Source: Agromyces archimandritae (GTDB lineage Bacteria; Actinomycetota; Actinomycetes; Actinomycetales; Microbacteriaceae). From it: a DNA stretch of 64,000 nt. This document shows, one piece after another, positions 35,630-44,732 of this stretch. The stretch covers positions 992,001 through 1,056,000 of the forward strand of contig NZ_CP071696.1 in the NCBI RefSeq assembly GCF_018024495.1, in the 5' to 3' direction. The notes below the pieces were generated by a model that was not told the origin of the DNA, made no database searches, and saw only the letters and a list, made by a program, of their open reading frames with translations. Both the position numbers and the translations under genes were made by a program. The stretch's first letter is position 1; every line of letters starts with the position of its first letter.

Positions 35630-37255
35630 CTAGCGGGCGACGCGCTTCACCGCGCTCGGGGCGGACTCGTTCCACACCCGGTCGAGCGCGGTGACCGCGT
35701 ACCGGTAGGCCCGGCCGGGCGCGGCGGTCTCGTCGACGAAGCGCTGCACCACGCCCGAGGCGGCGCGGACGGTGCCGAGGAGGTTCGCGGCGTCCTCGAC
35801 GTCGACGGCGATCCCCGCCCCGTCGGCGCGGTAGACGGCGAACGACGTCGCGCGCCGCGAGGGCGGCACGGCATCCGACCACTGCAGTTCGACGCCGGCG
35901 CCCCGGCGCGTGGCGCGCGCGAGCACCGGCGGGCGGACGGCGGTCGCCGGCAGCCACTCCATCGCGGGCACGATCGCCGGCCGCGAGTAGTGCTCGGCGA
36001 GCACGCGCGACATCGAGCCCTGCGGATCGGCCGGCACGTGCACGGCCGAGAAGTACACGTTGCCGTGCACGGGTCGGCCGGCCGCGTCGAGCTCGCGGTC
36101 GAAGGCGAGATGGTTCGAGAGTTCGGCCGGGTCGGTGAAGACGCCCGAGGTGACCTTGTAGAGCGCCTCGCCGATGTAGAGGTGCGTTCCGGAGGCCGCG
36201 GCGACGTCGGCCCACCACGGCACGAGCGCGGCGTAGTCGGCGACGGCGAGGCCGAACTGCCAGTAGATCTGCGGGTTGATGTAGTCGAGCCAGCCTTCGA
36301 GCACCCATCTGCGGGTGTCGGCGAACTGGAGGTCGTACGACTGCGAGCCGCCGGTCTCCGAGCCGGCGGGGTCGCTCGAGCGATTGCGCCAGATCCCGAA
36401 GGGGCTGATGCCGAACTTCACCCACGGCTTCAGCGTTTTGATGCGTTCCGAGATCGAGTGCACGAAGGTGTCGACGTTGTGGCGCCGCCAGTCGGCGATG
36501 TCGTCGAAGCCGGCGCCGTGCGCGGCGTACGTCGCCTCGTCCGGGATCGTCTGCCCTGAGACGGGGTACGGGTAGAAGTAGTCGTCGAAGTGCACGCCGT
36601 CGAGGTCGTAGTGCTCGACCGAGTGCAGGATCGCCTGCTGGATGTGCTCCTGCACCTCGGGCAGGCCGGGGTCGAAGTAGAGCTTGCCGCCGTAGGCCCA
36701 GACCCACTCGGGGTGCACCCGTGCCGGATGCTCGGGCACGAGCTGTGCGGGGTCGGTCTGCATGGAGACGCGGTACGGGTTGAACCAGGCGTGCAGTTCG
36801 AGGTTCCGCCGGTGCGCTTCTTCGACAATGAACGCGAGCGGATCGTAGCCCGGGTCCTGCCCCTGCACCCCGGTGAGGTACTGCGACCACGGCTCGAACG
36901 GGCTCGGCCAGAAGGCGTCGGCCGTCGGGCGCACCTGCACGAACACGGCGTTCAGGCGGAACCGTTCGGCGACGTCGAGCCAGTGCAGGAACTCGTCGCG
37001 CTGCTCGTCGGCGCCGAGGCCGGTGCGGCTCGGCCAGTCGATATTCACGACCGAGGAGATCCACATGGCGCGCAGCTCCCGCTTCCGCGGGGCGAGGGCG
37101 GCGGTGGATGCGCCGGCTTCGCCGGCCCGGGCCGGTGCGGCGTGCAGGGTGCCGACGGTGACCGTGAATGCGGACGCGGCGACGCCAGCGGCGGCGAGCG
37201 TCAGGAATCCGCGGCGGTCGAGGCGGGGCGTCGGGTCGTGCGGGGTGGTCGTCAT
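35630..37255 (-). CDS. Secreted GHL10-family glycoside hydrolase (DigH/YngK-like), Tat-exported
   Basis: This 541-residue protein has a twin-arginine signal (DRRGFLTLAAAGVAASAF) with a likely AXA cleavage near residue 45. The catalytic barrel begins RELRAMWISSVVNIDWPS and carries the family landmarks FVQVRPTADAFWPSPFEPWS, HAWFNPYRVS, DGVHFDDYFYPYP and WVKFGISPFGIWRN. E. coli DigH of this family cuts glycan strands stripped of peptides, so remodelling of peptidoglycan or a similar glycan is the likely role. The C-terminal 90 residues form a fibronectin-III-like module (RYAVTALDRVWNES). The ATG at 37255 follows GGAGG. A palindromic operator candidate lies upstream (37288-37308). Confidence 0.92.
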   Translation of the reverse strand: MTTTPHDPTPRLDRRGFLTLAAAGVAASAFTVTVGTLHAAPARAGEAGASTAALAPRKRELRAMWISSVVNIDWPSRTGLGADEQRDEFLHWLDVAERFRLNAVFVQVRPTADAFWPSPFEPWSQYLTGVQGQDPGYDPLAFIVEEAHRRNLELHAWFNPYRVSMQTDPAQLVPEHPARVHPEWVWAYGGKLYFDPGLPEVQEHIQQAILHSVEHYDLDGVHFDDYFYPYPVSGQTIPDEATYAAHGAGFDDIADWRRHNVDTFVHSISERIKTLKPWVKFGISPFGIWRNRSSDPAGSETGGSQSYDLQFADTRRWVLEGWLDYINPQIYWQFGLAVADYAALVPWWADVAAASGTHLYIGEALYKVTSGVFTDPAELSNHLAFDRELDAAGRPVHGNVYFSAVHVPADPQGSMSRVLAEHYSRPAIVPAMEWLPATAVRPPVLARATRRGAGVELQWSDAVPPSRRATSFAVYRADGAGIAVDVEDAANLLGTVRAASGVVQRFVDETAAPGRAYRYAVTALDRVWNESAPSAVKRVAR

Positions 37256-37287
37256 CGATCCTCCAGGTCCGGGCGTATCTCCGAGCG

Positions 37288-37308
37288 TCGTGGAAAATAT
37301 TTCCACGA
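37288..37308. promoter_or_regulatory. Perfect 21-bp palindrome, candidate operator of the GHL10 gene
   Basis: Arms TCGTGGAAA (37288-37296) and TTTCCACGA (37300-37308) are perfectly complementary around a 3-base centre. It lies 33 bases upstream of the glycosidase start, in a stretch far more AT-rich than its surroundings. It resembles operators of LacI- or ROK-type sugar repressors; which regulator binds is unknown. Confidence 0.6.
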
Positions 37309-37346
37309 TCTGCGCCGCATGTGAAGAGTAATTTCCGAGTCGGCCG

Positions 37347-37404
37347 CCCCATCGACGATGGGGAGACATCCCCATCGTCATCCGGCGCCGGCCGGCCCTA
37401 TGGT
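37347..37404 (+). promoter_or_regulatory. T7SS palindrome and -10 box upstream of cassette B
   Basis: Three half-sites occur in alternating orientation: CCCCATCG (37347-37354), CGATGGGG (37356-37363) and CCCCATCG (37370-37377). The second and third form arms of 11 perfectly paired bases (37354-37364 and 37369-37379). TATGGT at 37399-37404 lies 22 bases after the palindrome and 37 bases before the ATG at 37442. The layout repeats that at 15459-15505. Confidence 0.55.
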
Positions 37405-37441
37405 GAATCCGACCGACGATGCGATCGCGGAAGGAACGGGC

Positions 37442-37735
37442 ATGAGCGGACCGGACGGCGTCCTCATCAAGTACACCGAGCTCAGCGAGCTGAACCGCAA
37501 GCTGAAGGACATCGTCGCCGAGCTCGAAGGCGCCGAAGACCGCGCCGACGTGCTCGAAGACGCGATCGGCGACCCCTACGGCAAGAACCGCCTGCGCGAA
37601 GCCGTCGAAGACTTCGAGGACCGCTGGAACAACAAGCGCAAGAACCTCGCCGAAGACACCAAGAAGGTCCAGGAGCATGTGCAGGGCGTGCTCGACGGGT
37701 TCACGGAGTGGGACCGGCAGACCACGACGGGCTGA
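37442..37735 (+). CDS. T7SS cassette B, gene 1: WXG-like small helical partner
   Basis: This 97-residue helical protein begins MSGPDGVLIKYTELSELN; AAGGA lies 8 bases upstream. It aligns with the 101-residue protein of cassette A: ELNRKLKDIVAELEGAEDRAD matches ELNTAIKQIVVEFEDAGKRTD in pattern, and both carry DAIGxPxG and FExxWxxKR. No exact WXG. It is separated from gene 2 by 123 noncoding bases, unlike the overlap in cassette A. Probably a pairing partner for gene 2 during secretion, by analogy with Lap proteins of LXG systems. Confidence 0.82.
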   Translation: MSGPDGVLIKYTELSELNRKLKDIVAELEGAEDRADVLEDAIGDPYGKNRLREAVEDFEDRWNNKRKNLAEDTKKVQEHVQGVLDGFTEWDRQTTTG

Positions 37736-37858
37736 GCGGGGCCGGCGCGCGCCGGCATCCACTCGGGGCACGCCCGGCATCCACCCGGGGCACCGCACCC
37801 GACACCCCGGACGGGCACCCACACGAGCATCGACATCGGCACCAGCTGAGGAGCGGAC

Positions 37859-39022
37859 ATGCAGCAATCCCCCAGGAGACGCGACATCGAGACGGTCGCG
37901 GGCACGCCCGGCACCATCATCAGACGCGGCGACCAGATCGAGACCCTCGGCACCGAGATGATCGACAGCGCCGAGCTGCTGCAGCGGATCGCCGACGGCG
38001 CCGACGGGCAGAAGGGCCTCGCCGTCGACGAGCTGCAGGACGTCGTCGGCGACGTCTACCGCGAACTGAAGCGCGCCGGCGAGATGTACAAACCGACGGG
38101 GCCCGTCGTCGCCGACTACGGGCGAGTGCTCGAGGACGTGCAGCCCAAGATCAAGGGCCACGTCGACAACTGCGAAGAGTACTGGAACGCCTACCTCGCC
38201 CTGCCCGGGTTCCTCGAAGGCAATCGGCCGAGCTGGGGCGCCCCCGAACCCGACAGCCCCGAGGCCGATGCCGCAGCGGACGACGACCGTGACAAGCAGG
38301 CCGCCTACGACAGGTGGGAAGCCGAGGCGGAACTCTTCGACGAGGACTACGACACCTGGGAGGACGCCTTCGAACAGGCCGCCGACCGGGTCGGAACCAT
38401 CCTCGACGGCAAGATCGAGGACGGCTTCTGGGACAAGGTCGACGGCTTCGTCGCCGGCGCCCTCGAGGTGCTGAAATGGGTCGGCCTCGCCCTGCTCGTC
38501 GCCTCGATCATCATCGGCGGACCGCTCATCACCGCTCTCGTCGCCATCGTCTCGATCGCCACCCTTGCGCTCACGATCTATCAGAAGATCCGCGGCGACG
38601 CCGGCTGGAAAGAAGTCATCATCGCCGCGATCGCCGTCATCCCCTTCGGCAGCCTCGGCAAGAGCTGGACGGGCATCGCCGACGACGCGCTCGGCGGCAT
38701 GATGACCGGAGCCGGCCGCTCGCTGATCCGCACCGAGGTCTCCACGATCTTCGGCTCGGGAACCTCGGCGTTCCGCTTCTCGGGCTCGGTCGTCGAAGGC
38801 TTCAAGAACGGCTTCGCCCAGTTCGCCCGCAACCACGGCACCGACGGGCGCCTCGTCGACAGCATCACCCGCTTCTTCACGGGCAAAGCGGCCGGCACGC
38901 TGAACAGCGCCGCCCCGGCCAATATCGTCGTCAGCGGCATGTGGACGGCCCTCACCCGCGTCAACTCCGGCCTCAGCTACGGCACCGGCGAAGGCCTCTG
39001 GTCGCGTCTCGGCGGAAAGTAG
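37859..39022 (+). CDS. T7SS cassette B, gene 2: effector-like protein with membrane hairpin
   Basis: This 387-residue protein starts at 37859 with GAGGAG upstream. Residues about 20-100 match the T7SS-signal-like domain of cassette A gene 2 (RRGDQIETLGTEM, VYRELKRAGEMYKPTG). A charged linker follows, then the shared YDTWEDAFEQA and DGFWDKV motifs. A two-helix hydrophobic hairpin at about 206-241 contains IIIGGPL, then AVIPFGSLGK, and the C-terminal domain of about 115 residues is unrelated in detail to that of cassette A. Conserved front and divergent tail is the pattern of polymorphic effectors. Activity unknown. Confidence 0.82.
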   Translation: MQQSPRRRDIETVAGTPGTIIRRGDQIETLGTEMIDSAELLQRIADGADGQKGLAVDELQDVVGDVYRELKRAGEMYKPTGPVVADYGRVLEDVQPKIKGHVDNCEEYWNAYLALPGFLEGNRPSWGAPEPDSPEADAAADDDRDKQAAYDRWEAEAELFDEDYDTWEDAFEQAADRVGTILDGKIEDGFWDKVDGFVAGALEVLKWVGLALLVASIIIGGPLITALVAIVSIATLALTIYQKIRGDAGWKEVIIAAIAVIPFGSLGKSWTGIADDALGGMMTGAGRSLIRTEVSTIFGSGTSAFRFSGSVVEGFKNGFAQFARNHGTDGRLVDSITRFFTGKAAGTLNSAAPANIVVSGMWTALTRVNSGLSYGTGEGLWSRLGGK

Positions 39023-39031
39023 ACTGCCCGC

Positions 39032-39667
39032 GTGAGCGACGACCTGCGTGCCGCCCTCGGTGCGAAACCCGACCCCGAATTCACCATGATGCTGCCCGAC
39101 GGCTGGGTGCGCATGGATGCGAGCGACGCATCGCGCGACGCCGTGCTCGCAGCGGCCAAGGCGCGCCTCATGACCGCACACCGGCCCGATCTCTGGGCCA
39201 CGACCCGTTCGACGATCCAGCAGGCGTTCGAGAACCTGCGGAAGAACCGCGGCGTCGCGATCATGATGCAGCTCGAAAGCGACGAGGACCGCCCCTTCAT
39301 CCCCGCCTCCCTCACCGCGGCGATCCAGACCGCGCCCGTCGGCGTCGGCATGGACGACTACGTCGCCCATCTCATCGGCGACGGGGCGACGCCGCTCGGC
39401 GACGACAAGCGATTCGTCCGGCAGGAGAAACGCGAAGAGGTCACGCAGGACGGCGTGCGGATCGGCCTGACCACGGTGCGCTACCTCACCCCGGTACCCG
39501 GCACGAAGCGATCCCGCGCGCTGCTGCTGACCGCCGTCATGCCGCACGAGACGACCACGCCCGACGACGACCCGCTGCTGACCGCGGTGCGCTTCACGAT
39601 CGACGCGCACGTGTCGACGCTGCGGTGGATGCCGGCCGGCGCCCGAGCGGCAGGGGCCCGGCCGTGA
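39032..39667 (+). CDS. T7SS cassette B, gene 3: LpqN/Mog1-like soluble protein
   Basis: This 211-residue protein starts at GTG 39032. TAGACT at 39020-39025 ends 6 bases before it, so it is probably made from its own leaderless transcript as well; the TAG of that box is the stop codon of gene 2. MLPDGWVRMD, RLMTAHRPDLW and VRYLTPVPGTKRSRALLLTAVMP align with cassette A gene 3. No signal peptide. Fold assignment (LpqN/DUF1795-like) is tentative; a chaperone role for gene 2 is inferred from conserved linkage. Confidence 0.82.
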   Translation: MSDDLRAALGAKPDPEFTMMLPDGWVRMDASDASRDAVLAAAKARLMTAHRPDLWATTRSTIQQAFENLRKNRGVAIMMQLESDEDRPFIPASLTAAIQTAPVGVGMDDYVAHLIGDGATPLGDDKRFVRQEKREEVTQDGVRIGLTTVRYLTPVPGTKRSRALLLTAVMPHETTTPDDDPLLTAVRFTIDAHVSTLRWMPAGARAAGARP

Positions 39668-40302
39668 GCGGCATGGAGCTCACCGCCGAGGCCGACCCCG
39701 CCCGCTGGATCACGGTGCCCGCCGGGCTCGTCGAACCGCAGCGGACCGCATGGCTGGATGCCGCGACCGCGACCGCCCGGGTCGCCTCCGCCCATTGGGA
39801 CCGCCCGAGCGACGAACTCGTGCCGCACATGGTCGCCCACGCCCTCGAGCTCCGCGGCCCGGGCGATGGACTCGTGCTGCAGTACTGGCCGCCCGTGGTG
39901 CCCGGAGCGGTGCTCGTGCGCGTCGAGGTCTCCGAGGCGCCCGATCGCGGCGCGGTCGCCTCCGAGCTCCGCGCCGAGCAGCTCTCGCACGTCGAGCAGT
40001 TCACCGGCGCCCGTCTCGGGCCCGGCTACGAATGGGTGCACAGCGCTCCCCTGCCCGGCGAGGCCGAGGACCTGCTGATGGGCACCCAGCACCTCTTCCT
40101 CGACGAAGGCCTCATGGTGCTCGCCACCCTCGACGCCACCATCCCCGAGCTGTTCGCCGTCGTCGTCGACGAGGTGCGGGCCTTCGTGCGCACCCTCCGC
40201 CTCGGCTCGGGCGAGGACGAATGGCACTCGATCCCCCTGCCCGGCGAGGTCGGCACCCGTGCCGACCTCGAGACCTGGCCGACGTTCGGACCGGCCGCAT
40301 GA
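39664..40302 (+). CDS. T7SS cassette B, gene 4: small soluble protein
   Basis: This 212-residue protein starts at GTG 39664, overlapping the previous stop (GTGA); the ATG at 39673 is an alternative. It begins MELTAEADPARWITVPAG from that ATG and is mixed alpha/beta, with VVPGAVLVRVEV and VLATLDATIPELFAVVVDEV strands or helices. It holds the same place as 12717-13262 in cassette A; similarity is weaker than for genes 1-3. Its stop overlaps gene 5. No family recognised. Confidence 0.75.
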   Translation: MSGMELTAEADPARWITVPAGLVEPQRTAWLDAATATARVASAHWDRPSDELVPHMVAHALELRGPGDGLVLQYWPPVVPGAVLVRVEVSEAPDRGAVASELRAEQLSHVEQFTGARLGPGYEWVHSAPLPGEAEDLLMGTQHLFLDEGLMVLATLDATIPELFAVVVDEVRAFVRTLRLGSGEDEWHSIPLPGEVGTRADLETWPTFGPAA

Positions 40303-41081
40303 GCACGGCCCCGGCAACCGCGAGCGACTGGGCGAAAGCCCTGCCGCGCGGCGGGCGCGTGCCCTGGGACGAGCTCGAGGCCCACGTGCTGCGCGGCCAC
40401 GACGAACTCCTGCGGCTCCTCGGCGACGCCGCCTACGGCGTGCGCCGCCGGAACCCCGTAGTCACCGTCCTCGGCCGCACCGTCGCTGTCATCGCCGGCG
40501 TCATCGCCCTCGCCGTCGTCTGGGCGCCGATCTGGGGCATCGCCACCCTCCGCGGCGACGCCTTCGGCATCGTCGACGTCGACGGCGCCGCCGCGATCCC
40601 CGTCGCCGGCGCCTCGGCGATCGTGAGCATCTGCGTGCAGATCGCCCTGCTCGTCTCCGCCGCACGGGGCCGCCCCGGCACGAGCGGCATCGGCGGCGGC
40701 AGCGCGCTGCTGTCGGCCTTCATGCTCGCCGGCATCATCGTCGTCGGCGTCCGCCAGGGCGTGCCCGGCTGGCCGGCATGGGCCGCCGTCGCTGCGCTCG
40801 CCGCCGTCCTCGGCGTCGTCGCCGAGATCGCCGAACGCCGTGCGGTTCGCGCACTGCCCGACGGATTGCCGGCCCGCCCCGCCGAACCGGCCGGCGACCG
40901 CCTCGACCGCGAGCAGCGCATCGACGCCGCCGTGCAGGCCCTCCCCTCCGAAGAACGCGCCCGGCTGCTGGCCGAACGCCGCGCCGCGATCGAATGGCTC
41001 CGCATGGTCGGCACCGTCGACCGCGAGACCGCCGCACGCGCCATCCGCGCCCCGCTCGGCCGCCTCGGATCGTCGATCTGA
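40299..41081 (+). CDS. T7SS cassette B, gene 5: multi-pass membrane protein
   Basis: This 260-residue protein starts at ATG 40299, overlapping the previous stop (ATGA). A soluble N-terminus of about 50 residues precedes four hydrophobic segments (about 55-190). The cytoplasmic tail is helical (LPSEERARLLAERRAAIEWL). The layout matches 11824-12720 and also the membrane protein at 10340-11317. Ending each cassette with such a protein suggests an immunity or docking role, which is inference. The open frame from 39750 is an out-of-frame extension. Confidence 0.8.
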   Translation: MSTAPATASDWAKALPRGGRVPWDELEAHVLRGHDELLRLLGDAAYGVRRRNPVVTVLGRTVAVIAGVIALAVVWAPIWGIATLRGDAFGIVDVDGAAAIPVAGASAIVSICVQIALLVSAARGRPGTSGIGGGSALLSAFMLAGIIVVGVRQGVPGWPAWAAVAALAAVLGVVAEIAERRAVRALPDGLPARPAEPAGDRLDREQRIDAAVQALPSEERARLLAERRAAIEWLRMVGTVDRETAARAIRAPLGRLGSSI

Positions 41082-41208
41082 GCGGCTACGGCCGCCGACG
41101 AGCGGTGCGAACCGGCATCCACCCGCCCGAACACCACCCGGGAGCGAGCCGGACACACGCTGGAAGCGTCCTCACGGAATGTCGCCGGGCGGCATTATCC
41201 TCGGTTCC

Positions 41209-41700
41209 ATGGCGGATCTGAACCGGGTGCGGCACTGGGCGGAGGCCCTCATCGAGCTGCACCTCGATCCGGCCGTGTGGAGCTTCGGCTTCGACCACGC
41301 GAAGAAGCGCGCCGGCCTCTGCAACTACACGACCGGGCGCATCACCGTCTCCCGGTACCTCGCCGCACGCTACGACGACGACGAGATCCACCAGGTGCTG
41401 CTGCACGAAGTCGCCCACGCCCTCGCCGGCCCGCGCGCCGCCCACGGCCCCACCTGGCGCAAGGTCGCCCGCGAGATCGGCTACACCGGCCGGCGCACCC
41501 ACGACGGCCGCATCGCCGACGAACTGGCCCCCTGGGTCGGCCGCTGCCCCGCCGGGCACGAACACTATCGCTACCGCAGCCCCACCCGGCCGCTCAGCTG
41601 CGGCCTCTGCCGACGCGGCTTCGACCCCGCCAACCTCATCTCCTGGATACGGCGCGAGATCACGCCGGCCATGCGGCAGCGCGCCGCAAGCGGCGCCTGA
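41209..41700 (+). CDS. SprT-like zinc metalloprotease
   Basis: This 163-residue protein carries the zinc-protease motif HEVAHAL near residues 66-72 and a C-terminal zinc-ribbon-like segment with paired cysteines (RCPAGHEHY, SCGLCRRGF). This is the SprT/Spartan-like core used in proteolysis linked to nucleic acids or stress; the cellular target is unknown. The ATG at 41209 lies 7 bases after a TATCCT -10 box (41196-41201) and has no Shine-Dalgarno, so a leaderless start is likely. The longer frames to 41164 and 40840 are not needed. Confidence 0.85.
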   Translation: MADLNRVRHWAEALIELHLDPAVWSFGFDHAKKRAGLCNYTTGRITVSRYLAARYDDDEIHQVLLHEVAHALAGPRAAHGPTWRKVAREIGYTGRRTHDGRIADELAPWVGRCPAGHEHYRYRSPTRPLSCGLCRRGFDPANLISWIRREITPAMRQRAASGA

Positions 41701-41758
41701 GCACCCCGCACCGGGCGCTGCAGCCACCCCGACCCCCGGAAGGCAATACAGTGCTGGG

Positions 41759-42574
41759 GTGCCCGTTTCCACCGTCTCCGTTCCCGTCGGCCAGTGGCTC
41801 GTCGCCGATGACGGCATGCGGTGGTGGTTCGACTCCGGATCGTTCGCGCTCGACTTCGCGTACACCGGCGGCATGCCCGGCGGCCCCGCCGAACGCCTGA
41901 CGAGCCCCGAAACCCTCGACGCCTGGCTCGCCGAACGCGTGCCGATGCCCCTCGCCCCGAGCCGGCCGCGCGAACGCCTCGACGCGATCTCGCTGCGCGA
42001 CGCCATCGGCCGCCTCGCCCTCGCCGCCAGCCGGCACGAACCCGGTGCGATCGCCGACATCGACCTCGTGAACCTCTTCGCCGCGACCCCCGACCTCGCC
42101 CCGGGCCTGGCCGGCGGCAGCCGCCAAGCGGGCGCCTCGGTGCATCCCGTCGCCCGCGCCCTGTCGACCATCGCACGCGACGCCGTCGGCCTGCTCGCAC
42201 CCGACGGCCTCGAACGCATCCGCGTCTGCGGCGCCGAGGACTGCGGCATCGTCTACCTCGACACCTCCCGCGCCGGCACCCGCCGCTGGTGCTCCATGCA
42301 GCGCTGCGGCAACCGGGCGAAGGTGCGCGCGCACCGCGAACGCGCCAAACGCACCGCCGAGGAGCAGGCCGGCTCGACGCCCCTGCCCGTGTTCGAGGAG
42401 CCCGAGCCGAAGCCACCGCGCACGAGCGAACGGGCGGATGCCCTGCGCGCGGCCATCCGCGGCGCCATCGAGACGTCCACACCGCCCTCGCGGGCCATGG
42501 CGGGAGCGCTCGCCGACGCCGACCCGCACGACGCCTCCGCGCCGGACGCCGAGGGGTCGAAGCCGGCCGCCTGA
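41759..42574 (+). CDS. CGNR zinc-finger / ABATE-domain regulator
   Basis: This 271-residue protein has an N-terminal ABATE-like domain (WWFDSGSFALDFAYTGG) and a C-terminal CGNR zinc finger with CGAEDCGIVYLD and RRWCSMQRCGNRAKVRAHR near residues 160-205. The family is thought to act as transcription regulators that sense a ligand through the N-terminal domain. A 65-residue Pro/Glu/Ala tail follows the finger. GTG at 41759 lies 6 bases after TACAGT (41747-41752): leaderless. No regulator target is evident. Confidence 0.9.
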   Translation: MPVSTVSVPVGQWLVADDGMRWWFDSGSFALDFAYTGGMPGGPAERLTSPETLDAWLAERVPMPLAPSRPRERLDAISLRDAIGRLALAASRHEPGAIADIDLVNLFAATPDLAPGLAGGSRQAGASVHPVARALSTIARDAVGLLAPDGLERIRVCGAEDCGIVYLDTSRAGTRRWCSMQRCGNRAKVRAHRERAKRTAEEQAGSTPLPVFEEPEPKPPRTSERADALRAAIRGAIETSTPPSRAMAGALADADPHDASAPDAEGSKPAA

Positions 42575-42697
42575 CGCGTTGCCGGGGTCGCGGCGTCGAG
42601 ACCGGGTCGGGGCTCGCCGGCCGTGCTCGAGGCGCGGGGGCTTGCCCGGCGAAGGGCGGAGCCGCGTCGTGCCCGGCGGGGCGCCGGCGCGGGCCGG

Positions 42698-43306
42698 TCA
42701 GGCCGCGCGGAACCCGGCGCCGTCCAGGCGCGGCACGGCCTCGCTCTCGTCGATGCGCACCGCGCGGCGCACCTCGTCGCGACGGCCCGCCGCGGCCAGT
42801 TCCAGCCCGCCGGCCGAAGCCCCCGTCAGGTGCGTCGTCGCGTTCCGCAGGCCCTCGAAGGCCGCGCAGGCGACGGCGGCCTCGGGCGAGGTGTGGTCGA
42901 TGCCGAGCGCGACGAGTGCTTCGACGACGGCACCTGCGCCCAACTGGTCCTCGACCGCGAATCGGGGGTGCCCGTCGGCATCCGTCGCCCTCGCGGCGAT
43001 GATCGCGACCGCGAGACGCCGGCCCTGCCGTTCCTGCTCGCCCAGGATGAAACGCGCGACCGCCGATCGGTTGCGGAGCGCGGCGGCGAGCACGAGGCGA
43101 TCCCCCGACCCCGCGAGCTCGGCGAGTTCGCCGGCCGGAGCGGATGCGCCGGCTTCGACGGCGAGCACGGCATCCGTCGTCGCGGTGAACACGTCGACGA
43201 GGACGAGGACGTCCGCCTCGCCAGCGAGCCGCGCCGCGCCCGGGCGGCCCCAGTCGAAGCGGACCTGATAGCGGGACTGGGCGAGCGGGTCGGGTGCGTC
43301 GGTCAC
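42698..43306 (-). CDS. 2-phosphosulfolactate phosphatase-like protein (ComB family)
   Basis: This 202-residue protein shows the ComB pattern VLVLVDVFTATTDAVLAVEAGA, RLVLAAALRNRSAVARF and a C-terminal ELAAAGRRDEVRRAV. ComB makes sulfolactate in coenzyme M synthesis; in bacteria without that pathway the substrate is uncertain. GTG at 43306 is 6 bases downstream of TAGCCT (43313-43318), so the transcript is probably leaderless. It is slightly shorter than typical ComB. The gap 42575-42697 before its 3' end holds only GC-rich spacer. Confidence 0.8.
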   Translation of the reverse strand: MTDAPDPLAQSRYQVRFDWGRPGAARLAGEADVLVLVDVFTATTDAVLAVEAGASAPAGELAELAGSGDRLVLAAALRNRSAVARFILGEQERQGRRLAVAIIAARATDADGHPRFAVEDQLGAGAVVEALVALGIDHTSPEAAVACAAFEGLRNATTHLTGASAGGLELAAAGRRDEVRRAVRIDESEAVPRLDGAGFRAA

Positions 43307-43378
43307 CGCGACAGGCTACCCCGGCACCCCGCCCCGCACCGCGCGTATGACGGCCCGCGACGGGCGCACGGGGGACCT

Positions 43379-44635
43379 TCAGAAGGCGGCGTCGTAGCGG
43401 GCGAGGGCCTCGGCGTCGTTCGCGCGGCTCGTGGCGCGGCGGGCGGCGTCGAGCGCGGCGACGGGATCGGCCTCGTCCAGCGCCATCGCCAGTTGGCGTT
43501 CGGCCTCGGCGAGCCGGGTGCGCGCCTCCGCCCCGATGCGGCCGCGCGAGCGGGCGATCGCGTGATCGGCGACGGCGATCTGACCGCGGGCGATGCGGAT
43601 GGCTCCGTCGAGTGCCGAACGGGCGCCGTCGAGACGGCCCTGCGCGGCACGCGCCGCATGCCGGGCGGCCTCGAGCCGCGCCCGCACGCCCTCGAGGCGC
43701 TCCCCGTCGGCGAGCGGATCGGCGACGGCGTCGCCGCGGGCCGCCAGGCCGAGCGCGGCCTCCTCGATCGCCGCGTCGAGGGCCGCTGCCGGACCGACGG
43801 GTTCCAGGCGCTCCCGCTCGCGGCGGGCCTGCTCGAGCTCGCCGTCGAGTTCGGCGGCGGTGATGCGGGCGTCGGTCTGCGCCTGGGCCAGCTCGAGCTC
43901 AGCGCGTTCGGCGGTTTCGAGCTCGCGACCGGCACGGCCGAGTTTCGCGGCGGCCTGTTCGAATGCGGCGGCCGCCGGGCGGCGCTCCCCGGCACGGCCG
44001 AGCGACTCCTCGAGAGCGGCCCCGGCTTCGGCGAGCAGCGCCGAAGTGCGCGCCACGGCATCCCGGAACCCCGTGAGGGCCGTCGGCGCATACCGCCCCA
44101 CGAGCCGGTCGAGCTCGTTCTGCGCGGCGGTCGTGCGGGCGCCGAGCCGCTCGAGCTCTTCCCGAAGCACCGGCCCCTCGTCGCCGACGCCGCGTTCCGC
44201 GGCGCGCAGCTCGTCCACGCGGCGACCCATGCGCTCGAGGGCGGCGAGCGCGGAGTCGCAGAGGCCCGTGATCCGCACCGTCCAGCTGCGACGCTCCTCG
44301 GGGCTGTCGGGCTCGGCGTCGTCGAGTCGCTGCTGCAGCAGGAACGCCTCGCGAAGCCACCCGCCGGCCTGCTCGATCGTGCGCCGGTACTCGGCGGCCT
44401 CGACCCGCCCGAACTGCGCCTCGGCGAACGCAGCCTCGTCGAGCGCCTCGCGCAGGGCGTTGTCGGTGCGCACGAGCAGCGCCTTCGCACCGCGTTCGCT
44501 CGCCGAGAGCCGCTCCGACTCGGCGATGCGCCGCTTCGCCCCGGCCCGGCGTGCGGCGACGGCGATCACGATCACGACGACGAGGGCCGCTCCGAAGACG
44601 AGGAGCGACGGCACCCACCACAGTCCGTCCGCCAT
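43379..44635 (-). CDS. Membrane-anchored coiled-coil protein
   Basis: 418 residues. One N-terminal transmembrane helix (about 8-28, SLLVFGAALVVVIVIAVA), then nearly continuous Ala/Glu/Arg/Leu helix with long coiled-coil heptads to the end. No enzyme motif. It resembles the coiled segment that follows the TPM domain in some actinobacterial proteins, but no TPM domain is present. ATG at 44635 lies 6 bases after TAGACT (44642-44647): leaderless. Possible structural or envelope-associated role; function unknown. Confidence 0.78.
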   Translation of the reverse strand: MADGLWWVPSLLVFGAALVVVIVIAVAARRAGAKRRIAESERLSASERGAKALLVRTDNALREALDEAAFAEAQFGRVEAAEYRRTIEQAGGWLREAFLLQQRLDDAEPDSPEERRSWTVRITGLCDSALAALERMGRRVDELRAAERGVGDEGPVLREELERLGARTTAAQNELDRLVGRYAPTALTGFRDAVARTSALLAEAGAALEESLGRAGERRPAAAAFEQAAAKLGRAGRELETAERAELELAQAQTDARITAAELDGELEQARRERERLEPVGPAAALDAAIEEAALGLAARGDAVADPLADGERLEGVRARLEAARHAARAAQGRLDGARSALDGAIRIARGQIAVADHAIARSRGRIGAEARTRLAEAERQLAMALDEADPVAALDAARRATSRANDAEALARYDAAF

Positions 44636-44732
44636 GACGCGAGTCTACGAGACCGGCCCGTGGTCCCGCCCGGTCTGCGCGCTGCTGCGTTCCCGCCCCG
44701 CCGCGCCCCTGCGCGCCGGTGCTTCCGCTTCC

